A stretch of 17,388 nt of DNA from Candidatus Aminicenantota bacterium (GCA_024644125.1 JAHELQ010000052.1:1-17388), one strand, 5' to 3'. Positions 1 through 8,322 are shown, numbered from the stretch's first letter. The notes: generated by a model not told the origin, from the sequence alone. A program made the numbers and translations.

Positions 1-966
1 CAATACGCCGACCGTTTGTTTCCCCGAAAGAATCCGGCGAATATCATCTGTAGGAAAAGGGCGGAAGCAGACGATCTTCAAAACCCCGGCCTTGATGCCT
101 TCCAATCTCATTTTTTTGGCCACATACCGCGCTGTTCCCACGGCGGACCCCATTCCCACCAGAACGATATCAGCATCATCGCAGTCATAGGCCATAACCG
201 GTCCATAACCTCGATTAAACTGCTCTTTAAATTCGGCCATCGCCTCTTTGATCACATCCGGAGCAAGCGCGAACGCCTCTTTCTGTTGAAATCGCATTTC
301 CATGAATTCCGCCGGTGAGGTGAGATTGTTGATGAACATCGGATCGTCCGGATCCAAATACAGGTTTGTGGCCCGGTACGGAGGTAAGAATCGATCCACC
401 CGCTGCTGGGACGGCACCAATACCGGTTGCGTGGCGTGGGATAGGAAAAAGCCGTCGAGACACACCATCGCCGGCAACAACAATTCAGGATTCTCCGCCA
501 CTTTGTAGGCGATAATTTGCAAGTCAAGTACCTCTTGTGCGTTTTCGCAATAAAATTGCAGCCAACCGGAGTCCCGTTCCGCCATGGTATCCTGGTGATC
601 GCACCATAAACTCCATGGCGACACCAGCGCCCGGTTCACCACCGGCATTACCGCCGGCACTCTGCATCCCGAAGCCACTCCTAAAATTTCATGCATCAAG
701 GCCAGCCCCACTGAAGAAGTGGCGGTCGCCGCCCTCACTCCGGTAAGCATGGCTCCGATCACACATGACATAGCGGAGTGTTCGGATTCGACACGAATAT
801 ATTTTGCGGGCAATTCGCCATCCGCCACCATCTCGCTCAACCGCTCCGAGATCTGGCTCTGTGGAGTGATGGGATAGGCGCAAATCACTCCCACTTTCGC
901 CAATTTTATGGCAACGGTGGCGGCGCCATTGCCGTCCAACATCATTTTTTGCTCGTCGATGCTCAT
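1..966 (-). CDS. porA: Pyruvate:ferredoxin oxidoreductase alpha subunit, partial (C-terminus beyond left edge)
   Basis: This is the alpha subunit of the four-subunit enzyme that oxidatively decarboxylates pyruvate to acetyl-CoA and CO2 and reduces ferredoxin in the cytoplasm of anaerobes. Translation gives 322 codons open through base 1, with no stop; family members are roughly 390 residues, so about 70 are missing. Visible family hallmarks are the N-terminal LDGNGAAT and AYPITPQSQ segments, the VESEHSAM segment, DHQDTMAERDSGWLQFYCE followed by NAQEVLD, and LPAMVCLDGF. The second half carries a second Rossmann-like segment (DADIVLVGMGSAVGTAR). The RDSGW and QE..D motifs fit the pyruvate enzyme better than the 2-oxoisovalerate or 2-oxoglutarate relatives, which remain possible. 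The ATG at 966 is preceded by AGGAGG four bases upstream and overlaps the TGA of the delta gene as ATGA, which implies translational coupling. The beta (TPP-binding) subunit should follow to the left. Confidence 0.92.
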   Translation of the reverse strand, partial: MSIDEQKMMLDGNGAATVAIKLAKVGVICAYPITPQSQISERLSEMVADGELPAKYIRVESEHSAMSCVIGAMLTGVRAATATSSVGLALMHEILGVASGCRVPAVMPVVNRALVSPWSLWCDHQDTMAERDSGWLQFYCENAQEVLDLQIIAYKVAENPELLLPAMVCLDGFFLSHATQPVLVPSQQRVDRFLPPYRATNLYLDPDDPMFINNLTSPAEFMEMRFQQKEAFALAPDVIKEAMAEFKEQFNRGYGPVMAYDCDDADIVLVGMGSAVGTARYVAKKMRLEGIKAGVLKIVCFRPFPTDDIRRILSGKQTVGVL

Positions 967-1274
967 TTGCCCTCCTCATTGATCATGACGATGCATTGCT
1001 TCGGGCACACATCCGCGCATATGCCGCACCCTTTGCAATAGGTCCAATCGATAGACACGCACTCCAGTTTTTTGGCGTCTTTGGAAATTTCCATCACTTC
1101 GGTGGGGCAATATTCCCGGCACGTACCACAACGACTACAGTTTTCAAAGCGGATATCCGGCCGCATAATCCTCCAACTACCGGATTGGATGCTGTCGAAT
1201 ACAAGGGCCACAGGCCCTAGAATCCGCTTACCACTGATTTGTTTCCCCGAAGGCTTTTCTGGCTGCATCGGCAT
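963..1274 (-). CDS. porD: Pyruvate:ferredoxin oxidoreductase delta subunit (2x[4Fe-4S] ferredoxin)
   Basis: This 103-residue ferredoxin-type subunit passes electrons from the catalytic subunits to external ferredoxin. It has two classical [4Fe-4S] cluster motifs: Cys46, 49, 52 and 56 (CSRCGTCREYCP) and Cys80, 83, 86 and 90 (CKGCGICADVCP). The N-terminal 40 residues contain the GSWRIMRP stretch typical of PorD. The reading frame is open up to a TTG at 1298, but I place the start at the ATG at 1274 because AAGGAG sits six bases upstream of it. That start still overlaps the 3' end of the gamma gene by 47 bases, an unusually long overlap. The stop overlaps the alpha start as ATGA. Order gamma-delta-alpha is the usual bacterial and archaeal por arrangement. 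Confidence 0.92.
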   Translation of the reverse strand: MPMQPEKPSGKQISGKRILGPVALVFDSIQSGSWRIMRPDIRFENCSRCGTCREYCPTEVMEISKDAKKLECVSIDWTYCKGCGICADVCPKQCIVMINEEGK

Positions 1275-1782
1275 TTTTTTCTCCTTTTTTGGTTCCAAAC
1301 GTATCCTTGAGAGACTGCGCCACCGATTCTAGTTTGACTACTCCGGTAGCGGCCAGCGAACCCAACATCGGGCCGTTGGGAATATCTATTCCAATCACAT
1401 CCAGAGCCGCCTGCGTTGCATCCGAATAGAATATTTTATCGAAGGCGTATCTCTTTCTCAGCATATTCAATTCATTAATCGAAGTTGTGTTCACAACCAG
1501 TATCGAATCCTCATGAATTCCCGCCCCGATATCAACGCCTTTGTCGATGACAGATGGAGCGAACAACATGACGATATCCGGTCGGTAGACAAAACAACTT
1601 TGCAAAATCTCTTCGCTGTCGATCATGACATCCGCGTGCACTGGAGCCCCCCTCCGCTCATGACCAAAGGCGGGAATGGTCTTTGAATAACGTTCTTCAT
1701 AAAGTGACACCGCGGCGGACAATATCCGCGCGGCGGATACAATTCCCTGACCGCCGAGACCGTAGAATTTTAACCTGATCAT
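1228..1782 (-). CDS. porG: Pyruvate:ferredoxin oxidoreductase gamma subunit
   Basis: This 184-residue gamma subunit belongs to the same cytoplasmic oxidoreductase; in single-chain enzymes the equivalent is a fused domain that packs on the catalytic core. Seen in the sequence are the N-terminal GLGGQGIVSAARIL nucleotide-fold motif at residues 9-22, a PAFGHERRGAPVHADV block near residues 37-52 (family consensus FG.E.RGAPV), and IPNGPMLGSLAATGVV near residues 135-150. Length matches the family (about 180-190). The start ATG at 1782 has GAGG eight bases upstream. It is the first gene of the por operon: about 180 bases of non-coding sequence precede it and the next gene overlaps its 3' end. The PAFG.ERRGAPV block suggests the pyruvate enzyme; 2-oxoisovalerate or 2-oxoglutarate oxidoreductase gamma subunits are alternatives. 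Confidence 0.92.
   Translation of the reverse strand: MIRLKFYGLGGQGIVSAARILSAAVSLYEERYSKTIPAFGHERRGAPVHADVMIDSEEILQSCFVYRPDIVMLFAPSVIDKGVDIGAGIHEDSILVVNTTSINELNMLRKRYAFDKIFYSDATQAALDVIGIDIPNGPMLGSLAATGVVKLESVAQSLKDTFGTKKGEKNADAARKAFGETNQW
1281..1286 (-). promoter_or_regulatory. Ribosome binding site deciding the porD start
   Basis: AAGGAG followed by six A residues and then the ATG at 1274. It lies inside the coding end of porG. It favours the ATG over the in-frame TTG at 1298, which has no comparable sequence in front of it. Confidence 0.75.
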
Positions 1783-1824
1783 TCCAATTACCTCGCTATT
1801 TTTTCGATTTGGTATACTTTTATC

Positions 1825-1836
1825 GTATGTACATAC
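1825..1836. promoter_or_regulatory. Perfect 12-bp palindrome upstream of porG, possible operator
   Basis: GTATGTACATAC reads the same on both strands and sits 43-54 bases upstream of the porG start, in the only sizeable gap before the operon. A smaller palindrome (GTATAC, 1812-1817) lies next to it. Placement fits an operator or a -10-region binding site. Perfect 12-mers of this kind also occur by chance a few times in 17 kb, so this is only a candidate. I see no convincing -35/-10 pair in the 1783-1962 gap. Confidence 0.3.
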
Positions 1837-1895
1837 TCGGACGAATATCCGGTACTTGTATTGGTTTTCTAATGAAATTCGATGTTAATTAAAGG

Positions 1896-1944
1896 AAAAA
1901 GTGTTGCTGGCACCCGGGCTGAAAGATTTATTCACCCGGGAGCC
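1896..1944 (-). terminator. Possible intrinsic terminator of the propeller gene
   Basis: Nineteen bases after the stop of the 1963-3027 gene, the minus strand can fold a GC-rich stem: 1935-1944 pairs with 1909-1918, with GGC and CCCGGG pairing around a single internal mismatch and a 16-base loop. A T-rich run (TTTTTCCTTT) follows, but it begins eight bases after the stem rather than directly, so efficiency is uncertain. It separates the propeller gene from the por operon. Confidence 0.42.
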
Positions 1945-1962
1945 GGATCGATTTGCCTATAT

Positions 1963-3027
1963 CTAAATGTTTTCTGCGTGAAGTTCCCACATTTCGATAT
2001 CTTCATTATCTACAATATAATAAAGCTTGTCTTTGTATATGGCATATTCATTTTTGAATTGGCCGATTTCGGATATCCGGTCAAAGGGGGCTATGGGATG
2101 CGCAAACGAGCGTTTTATCTCTTTACCTTTCGTATCCATTACCACAACTTCAAACTTGCCATTCTTTTCCTTGAAGGTGGAAACATAGATTTTTCCATCG
2201 GATATCTGGAATGAAAAATAAGCGGGATAATATTTTCGAAAAACGAATTCGAACCGTAGTTTTTCCTGCTCCCAGGTTTTGGCTGCCTGTTTCCGTTTCA
2301 TGTAGGCATCCTGATAACTGCGGGTGATTTCCAGCTTCGGTTCGTCTATGTCTATATCATAAAGGTGGTTGCCGGAATTGTCGAACACTGAAAAATAAAA
2401 GCCTTTTACAGTATCTCCAATGAAAAGTTTGTTGTCGTAAACCTGGTAATCGAAGCAGTCATCGACGGCATCCACATTTATTTTCACATTGTTGCGACCG
2501 GCGCCTATGGGAGGCGGCGGTAGTTGCACGATCCCTTTGTAAATTTCTTTCACCTCTTTGAAGTTTTTATCGAATATGGTGACGGCTTTACGCTCTTTGA
2601 AGAATTGATCGCTCATGCTACCCCGACCTTTTACCAGCATGCCGACAAAATATTCCCCTATTGAAACCATAGGCAATGCGAAATAATTGTAATTGAACGG
2701 AATTTTTTTGGACCATTTAAAATCGCCTTTCCTCGAATAGGACGCCAATTTACCCATGGAATTGGCCAGGAGTGAATCCGGGTATACCGTCAATAATGGT
2801 TGGACCTTAAATTCTTTTGGTCCCTCGCCTTTCGCTCCGAATTTTTTTATATATTTAAAACCCTCCAGGGCATAGATGTGAACGGTGGCGTCATCCACCA
2901 CATACACCTGCCCGTTGTCGATATAAATGGCATTCGGTTTCCCGATTTCTTTGAGAGCGCCTATTTTTTCAGCGTTTATAGAGATTGCCAGACAAAATAT
3001 TAGAATTGACAAACATAGATGTTTCAT
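1963..3027 (-). CDS. Secreted 6-bladed beta-propeller-like protein, function unknown
   Basis: This is a 354-residue protein with a Sec signal peptide: Lys at position 2, a hydrophobic core at about residues 4-17 and a likely cleavage after SINA (residue 19). It is not a lipoprotein, since neither Cys5 nor Cys12 sits in a lipobox. The mature part shows repeated short beta-strand units of the type 'AIYIDNGQVYVVDD..VHIYAL', 'KLFIGDTV', 'GKIYVSTF' and 'YAIYKDKLYYIVDN'. It also has an FGAKGEGPKEF motif (residues 63-73) common in NHL-like or 6-bladed propeller proteins of uncultured anaerobes and Bacteroidota. No catalytic residues are recognisable; binding or envelope roles are guesses. The ATG at 3027 has GGAGG seven bases upstream, and a perfect extended -10 lies further upstream, so it is probably transcribed separately from the synthetase genes. 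Composition is visibly more AT-rich than its neighbours. Confidence 0.85.
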   Translation of the reverse strand: MKHLCLSILIFCLAISINAEKIGALKEIGKPNAIYIDNGQVYVVDDATVHIYALEGFKYIKKFGAKGEGPKEFKVQPLLTVYPDSLLANSMGKLASYSRKGDFKWSKKIPFNYNYFALPMVSIGEYFVGMLVKGRGSMSDQFFKERKAVTIFDKNFKEVKEIYKGIVQLPPPPIGAGRNNVKINVDAVDDCFDYQVYDNKLFIGDTVKGFYFSVFDNSGNHLYDIDIDEPKLEITRSYQDAYMKRKQAAKTWEQEKLRFEFVFRKYYPAYFSFQISDGKIYVSTFKEKNGKFEVVVMDTKGKEIKRSFAHPIAPFDRISEIGQFKNEYAIYKDKLYYIVDNEDIEMWELHAENI

Positions 3028-3067
3028 TATATAGCCTCCAATATAGTTTCATATAAATCTCAAGGGT

Positions 3068-3076
3068 ATTATATCA
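3068..3076 (-). promoter_or_regulatory. Extended -10 promoter for the propeller gene
   Basis: On the minus strand TG-A-TATAAT is a perfect extended -10 element, predicting transcription from about 3061 and a leader of about 33 bases with GGAGG at 3035-3039. No good -35 is found at the usual distance, as is common for extended -10 promoters. It lies in the 74-base gap between the PKS stop and this gene. Confidence 0.5.
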
Positions 3077-3085
3077 CAGCTAGAT

Positions 3086-3100
3086 TTCTTTTTAAAAGAA
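3086..3100. repeat. AT-rich inverted repeat just after the PKS stop
   Basis: Seven-base arms TTCTTTT and AAAAGAA flank a single central base, right behind the PKS stop codon and just upstream of the extended -10. It could be a regulator site over the -35 region or a weak transcript-end hairpin. It is too AT-rich to be a convincing terminator. Confidence 0.3.
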
Positions 3101-3101
3101 C

Positions 3102-6100
3102 TCAGTCAACGCCTTCATATGCGGAGCTGCCGGTCACTATTTTTTTGACCAATGCCACATTCATCTCTAAATAGTTCCCCTTGAACATCTGGTCGTGAGG
3201 TCCGAACCCATGATGCTCGACGTAGCTTTTATTAGCGAATTGCCGGAATCCTGTATCTTCAGTCATGTCATCCCGATTTTCCGATTTGATGAGGTGAATG
3301 TTCGCATCCACCGGAACCAGGTTTTCGATTCCCGCTAGATATGAGTGATAAGCATCGATTTTACGGACAATATCATCTTTCAGGAATTCAATTCCCATCA
3401 TGCGGATTTGTTTCTCCACCTCTTCCAGGAACGCTTCATTATACAATTGACCGTCGCCATTTTCTTTATTTTCGGCTTCGCTTGTATCTGAATTGTCTCT
3501 CCACCAATGGGAATCCGCAAGCACAATATCTGATACCCGGTATCCTCTGGTTTCCAATCGAGCCGCCACCTCCATCAACAAACATCCGCCCGCCGAATAG
3601 GCGAAGAGCGTATAAGGTCCGCGCGGATCAACAGCGAGAATAGCATCCACATACCGGTCAAGGCAATCCTCCGCTTCTATGAACGTAAATGAGTATACCG
3701 CGATATCCTCGAAAAATGACGAAAAACTTTTATAGGAGATAGCGTAAGCGCCTGAAGGTGGAAAGCAAAAGAGCCGCCTCGGATACTCCTTGTTCAATAG
3801 AACGAGCACTTCCTCGGCATGTTGGGTCTCGGATATCATACGGGCTATTTGCCGGACTGTGGTTTTTTTCAACATATCCATCAAAGGCACTTTTACCATA
3901 AACGATTTGTAAACCATAGACACGACGGAAATCGCTTTCAGCGAATCGCCCCCCAACTCGAAAAAATCATCGTCGATTCCAATGGGCTCAATGCCGAACA
4001 TCTCCTGCCAATACTTCACCAGAGCCTCTTCCACAGGATTTCTCGGTTCCGCGTAGTCTGAAAGAAGGTCCGGTCTTTGATGGAATTCCGTATTCTCTTC
4101 GCCGGGGTTCTGAATTGAATCATCACATTCATTGCCCTTTTCCAACGATTGCAGCTTCACCCACTGAGCTATTCTGGCTTCGAGATCCCCGCTTGACACA
4201 ACCACCTGGTTCCTCTGGATATGCCGGAGGATGCGACGCAGTGTCGCAAGCCCCTCATCAGGAGTGATCATGAGCCTTGCCACCGAAGCTCCGATTTGAT
4301 CTCCAGCAGTTTGAGCGGGTTCTTCAAATTTCCAATCCGCCCAATTGACGGAGATCCAGGGAAACGCGCTTTCCCGGTTGCATCGAGCGGCAAATAGATC
4401 CATGTATGCATTCGCGGCAGCGTAAGCGAAAAAACCAAGGCCGCCCAATACCGGCGATAACGATGAGGTCAGAAGACAAAAATCTAGTTTTCTACCAGAA
4501 AAAATCGCGGCCAGATTATTCACTCCAGTTACTTTAGCGGCGAATTGCTGACGGCATTGGTGGATGGTTATGTCGCTTGAAAGTGCAAACGATGCGCCGC
4601 CTACCAATCCTGCCGCGTGAACGATACCGTTTATGGAGCCCAGAGTTTCCTCGACCTGTTTTACAATTCGCTCCATAGCTTCCCGATCGGACACATCGAC
4701 AGCTTCTGCCATTACAGTGGCTCCCAACGCGTTCAATTGCTCTATTTTTCCACGTCCTGAGTTCGCCGTTTTATGAATTAGCACCAATTTCGCCTGATAT
4801 TCACGGGCCAGAAAACGGGCGATAGTAAAGCCGATTTTCCCCATTCCGCCGGTAATCAGATAGACTCCCCCGCGCTTCAATTTCGGTATGTCGGCCGGTT
4901 CTGGCAATACGACAGGTTCAAAAGCCGGAATTAACCGGTGAGTCCCTCTGAATACGACGAGTGGATCGTTATTCTTGCAGGTTAATTCATTCGTCACATG
5001 GGCGACCGATTCAGGATCGGTATCATCATCTCCTTCCGGGATGTCTATGTCGATCTGCCGAACCGAAACGTATGGAAGTTCCTGCGCCACCACTTTCAAG
5101 GCGCCTCCGACCATTGCCCGCAACGGCCGGAGAGTTTCGGTGCCAGTGACATCAAACGCGCCTCCGGTAACGATATGAATGAATAATTTTTGCTTGAATG
5201 AGCAGCGTTGTATGGCCTGCGTTAAGAACAACATACTATAAATCCCGGTATATTGATCGGTTTCGAATAAATCATCTTCGTTGCCAACGTCTTCGTTTCC
5301 TGCGACACCCCAGAGATGGAGGATATGCGCCGGCGGCGTACCTCTTTTCTCCAATTCCGACATGAGAGTGAAATAATCACCATTGTTTCTGGGATCAATC
5401 ACGAACGAGCCATCGTCGAGGGCTTCGAATGCGACGCCGGCGAATGCTTCGGTAAAACGGATTCCGTTTGATTTCACAAGTTCTGTCACCATTCCTGAGA
5501 ACTTGCTCTTGTCAGCGAATACGAGCCAATGCTCGTTGGCGTCACGCAGCGCCGGTTCGTGGAAGGACAAGATGGTCCGTTTCCAGGAAGGGATATAGAA
5601 CCATTGGGAAATGTCCGGCCTTTTTTGCAGTACGCCTGATTTTTCTCTGACTGCCAGTTGTTTGAGTGGATTTCCTTCGATCCAATATCGTTTCTTCTCG
5701 AATGGGTAGGTGGGCAAGGGAATCCGTTTTCGTCGCCCTCCGGAATAAAATCTTTTCCAATCCACTGGAACGCCGTATCGCCAAATACTTCCCAAACGGT
5801 TGGTAACATATTCGAGGGTAGAAATAGAGTGTTCTTTAGGCGGCGCAATGTTCAGGACAGCGATGCCGGAATGCCCCCCGATGCGTCGTTGCAATAAGGA
5901 GGTCAAATCGCTTCCGGGACCAATCTCGATAATGAGGGTGTTGTTTTTTTTCTCTAATTGGCGCACTCCGCCATCGAACAATACCGGTTGACTCAAGTGG
6001 TTGAACCAGTATTCGGGATTTGATGTTTCGCCATTTCCAGTCCAGTTTCCAGTCACATTTGACATAAGCGGAATCCTGGCCGGTTGCGGATTCAAACTCT

Positions 6101-8321
6101 CCACAAGTTGCATAAATTCGTTTTTTACAGGCATCATCAATGGCGAATGGAGGGGATGGGTGGAAGGTAACCTGACTGTGAACAGTTTATTTTCTTTCAT
6201 CCTCGACTCGATCTCGTCCAGGGCTTCCACAGTGCCAGATACGACGCACGATTCTCCATTATCGATAGCCAGATGGCTTCCCTCCTTCAGGAATGGAAGC
6301 ACCTCCTCTTTGGGGATTGGTAAACTCATCATCCCGCCTCTGGGCAATGTCGAAATCATTTGCCCTCGCCTGACAACCAACTCCAGCGTTTGTTCCAATG
6401 AGAACACGCCGGCCAGGCACGCGGCGACATATTCTCCAAAGCTATACCCCATGACCGCATCCGCTTGAATTCCAAAATGTTCGAGGGTTTTGGCCAATGA
6501 GTAGGTGTATACAAAACAGAGAGGTTGAGCGATTTCCGGCTGGTGAAGATCTTCTTGGCCGGCTTTTTCATCGCCCTCCGGATACAGTTTCGTCTTGAAA
6601 TCAATGGGACTCAAGGATTTTAATATACTGAAACAGCGGTCCATTTCGTATTTGAAAACATCGATGGTGAGATATAACTCACGCCCCATGCCTGAATACT
6701 GCGCTCCCAATCCCTGAAACAGAAACACGATTTCCAGGTTTTTCCCTTTCGTGTCAAACACCTTGAAATGCCGCGACTGTGGATTCGAGAGTTTATCGAT
6801 TGCATCTGCGACACTTTTCGCAGTACACACCGCGCGGTAGCGGAAGCTTCTCCTGCCGGTGTTCAGAGTGAAAGCCGCGTGTCTTAAGTTTGTCGCCGGC
6901 CTATGTTTAAGATATTCGACAATATTGTTTTTGATTTGTAGGAGGCCTGTTGAGGTTGGCGCGGAAAACGACAGAAGCTCGGCATCTTCGATTCTATCTT
7001 CGTCATCTGCCGGATTGTTTTCTTCGAGAACGACAAAAACATTGGTTCCTCCTATACCGAGTGAATTAACCGCAGCGCGCAATGGATATGAGTCATTGTT
7101 CCACTTCTGCAATCGAGTGTTCACATAAAACGGGGTGCGACTGAAATCAATGCGGGGGTTGGGACTCTCAAAATTGAGGCCAGGAGGAATATGTCGATTG
7201 TAAAGCGTCAACACGGCCTTGATAAAACCTGCCACTCCGGCTGCGGTATCCAGATGACCGATATTGGTTTTAACCGAGCCAACGGCGCAATAACGGGTTT
7301 GAGACGTGCCAAAGGCTCCTGTCAACGCTTCGATCTCGATAGGGTCTCCCAACGGCGTTCCCGAGCCATGAGCCTCCACATACGAAATACTTTCGGCGGG
7401 AATCCGGCTCAAATGCAACACAGATTGAATCAGCTCTTCCTGGGCATCGATACTGGGGGCCGTGAATCCCACTTTCCGATTGCCGTCGTTATTAGCTCCG
7501 GAGCCCTTGATGATCGCCATTATATGATCCCCATCCGCTTCGGCGAATTTCAACCGCTTCAACGCCACGATCCCCGCTCCGTTTCCACCGATAGTGCCAT
7601 TGGCATTTGCGTCAAATGATCGGCATCTTCCATCCGGGGACATCACCATCCCTTCGTGATACACATACCCGGCAGGTTGGATCGCCTGGACCGCCACGCC
7701 TCCGGCCAATGCCATATCGCATTCTCCGGTCACCAAAGCCCTCGCCGCAGTGTGGATCGCCAGGAGAGATGTCGAGCAGGCGGACTGTACGGCGACAGCC
7801 GGCCCTCTAAGGTTCAATTTGTACGCCACCCGGGTGCAAATAAAATTCTTGTCCAGCAATTGATCCAGCACAAATTGCTCGACGGCGCCGCTTTTGCCTG
7901 ATGTCAGGACCATCGCTTGCCAATCGAAATTCGAAGCGCTCCCGGCATACAAACCGATACTGCCTTCAAAGTTGTCGGGGCAATATCCAGCATGTTCCAA
8001 CGCCTCCCAGCAACACTCGTGCAACATTCTCAATTGTGGATCCATAACCCGTGCTTCCAATGGCGTGTAACCGAAAAACTCCGCGTCGAAGTATTCTCTA
8101 TTTTCTAAAAAACCGCCTCTAGACGGTACAAAATTCGGCAATTTGGACAATTCCTGCGGAATGCCTTGATGTCGCAATTCCTCTTGCGAGAGAAACGAAA
8201 TTGAATCGATTCCGTCTCTTAAATTTTCCCAGAACGTATCAATCTCAGGCGCTCCAGGGAACCTTCCGGCCATTCCGATTACCGCCACTTCAAGCCCGGT
8301 CCGTTTGTTCTGCTGTGTCAT
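3102..8321 (-). CDS. Terminal type I PKS module KS-AT-KR-ACP-TE (hybrid NRPS/PKS)
   Basis: This 1739-residue single-module polyketide synthase takes the peptide from the upstream NRPS, adds one extender unit, reduces it and releases the chain. Domains: KS about 10-430 with active-site Cys182 in VQSACSTSL (the form usual in KSs that follow NRPS modules), His318 (EAHGSGT) and His356 (NIGHL). AT about 528-830 has Ser627 in GYSFGEY and an HPLHS motif at 722-726, suggesting malonyl-CoA. The linker LPTYPFEKKRYWI is at 869-881. KR about 905-1390 has TGGMGKIG at 1157-1164, Lys1263, Ser1287, Tyr1300 and Asn1304, so it should be active. There is no DH or ER. ACP about 1425-1500 has Ser1460 in GGDSL. 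TE about 1513-1725 has Ser1576 (AYSAGG), Asp1603 and His1709. The frame is open 27 codons further up, but the start is the ATG at 8321: AGGAGG lies nine bases upstream, and the NRPS stop is one base away. Confidence 0.95.
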   Translation of the reverse strand: MTQQNKRTGLEVAVIGMAGRFPGAPEIDTFWENLRDGIDSISFLSQEELRHQGIPQELSKLPNFVPSRGGFLENREYFDAEFFGYTPLEARVMDPQLRMLHECCWEALEHAGYCPDNFEGSIGLYAGSASNFDWQAMVLTSGKSGAVEQFVLDQLLDKNFICTRVAYKLNLRGPAVAVQSACSTSLLAIHTAARALVTGECDMALAGGVAVQAIQPAGYVYHEGMVMSPDGRCRSFDANANGTIGGNGAGIVALKRLKFAEADGDHIMAIIKGSGANNDGNRKVGFTAPSIDAQEELIQSVLHLSRIPAESISYVEAHGSGTPLGDPIEIEALTGAFGTSQTRYCAVGSVKTNIGHLDTAAGVAGFIKAVLTLYNRHIPPGLNFESPNPRIDFSRTPFYVNTRLQKWNNDSYPLRAAVNSLGIGGTNVFVVLEENNPADDEDRIEDAELLSFSAPTSTGLLQIKNNIVEYLKHRPATNLRHAAFTLNTGRRSFRYRAVCTAKSVADAIDKLSNPQSRHFKVFDTKGKNLEIVFLFQGLGAQYSGMGRELYLTIDVFKYEMDRCFSILKSLSPIDFKTKLYPEGDEKAGQEDLHQPEIAQPLCFVYTYSLAKTLEHFGIQADAVMGYSFGEYVAACLAGVFSLEQTLELVVRRGQMISTLPRGGMMSLPIPKEEVLPFLKEGSHLAIDNGESCVVSGTVEALDEIESRMKENKLFTVRLPSTHPLHSPLMMPVKNEFMQLVESLNPQPARIPLMSNVTGNWTGNGETSNPEYWFNHLSQPVLFDGGVRQLEKKNNTLIIEIGPGSDLTSLLQRRIGGHSGIAVLNIAPPKEHSISTLEYVTNRLGSIWRYGVPVDWKRFYSGGRRKRIPLPTYPFEKKRYWIEGNPLKQLAVREKSGVLQKRPDISQWFYIPSWKRTILSFHEPALRDANEHWLVFADKSKFSGMVTELVKSNGIRFTEAFAGVAFEALDDGSFVIDPRNNGDYFTLMSELEKRGTPPAHILHLWGVAGNEDVGNEDDLFETDQYTGIYSMLFLTQAIQRCSFKQKLFIHIVTGGAFDVTGTETLRPLRAMVGGALKVVAQELPYVSVRQIDIDIPEGDDDTDPESVAHVTNELTCKNNDPLVVFRGTHRLIPAFEPVVLPEPADIPKLKRGGVYLITGGMGKIGFTIARFLAREYQAKLVLIHKTANSGRGKIEQLNALGATVMAEAVDVSDREAMERIVKQVEETLGSINGIVHAAGLVGGASFALSSDITIHQCRQQFAAKVTGVNNLAAIFSGRKLDFCLLTSSLSPVLGGLGFFAYAAANAYMDLFAARCNRESAFPWISVNWADWKFEEPAQTAGDQIGASVARLMITPDEGLATLRRILRHIQRNQVVVSSGDLEARIAQWVKLQSLEKGNECDDSIQNPGEENTEFHQRPDLLSDYAEPRNPVEEALVKYWQEMFGIEPIGIDDDFFELGGDSLKAISVVSMVYKSFMVKVPLMDMLKKTTVRQIARMISETQHAEEVLVLLNKEYPRRLFCFPPSGAYAISYKSFSSFFEDIAVYSFTFIEAEDCLDRYVDAILAVDPRGPYTLFAYSAGGCLLMEVAARLETRGYRVSDIVLADSHWWRDNSDTSEAENKENGDGQLYNEAFLEEVEKQIRMMGIEFLKDDIVRKIDAYHSYLAGIENLVPVDANIHLIKSENRDDMTEDTGFRQFANKSYVEHHGFGPHDQMFKGNYLEMNVALVKKIVTGSSAYEGVD

Positions 8322-8322
8322 C

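Noticed and set aside
1275..1298. TTG start of porD at 1298
   Set aside because: No ribosome binding site there, whereas AAGGAG is correctly spaced before the ATG at 1274.
1882..2214. Plus-strand frame of 110 codons
   Set aside because: Mostly antisense to the propeller gene; it has no clear ribosome binding site and low-complexity hydrophobic content.
2970..3027. Lipoprotein signal in the propeller protein
   Set aside because: Cys5 and Cys12 are not preceded by a lipobox (Phe stands at -1 of Cys12); a standard signal peptidase I site after Ala19 fits better.
4880..5680. Possible dehydratase between AT and KR
   Set aside because: No HxxxGxxxxP motif. The stretch beginning WKRT is the structural half of the KR domain.
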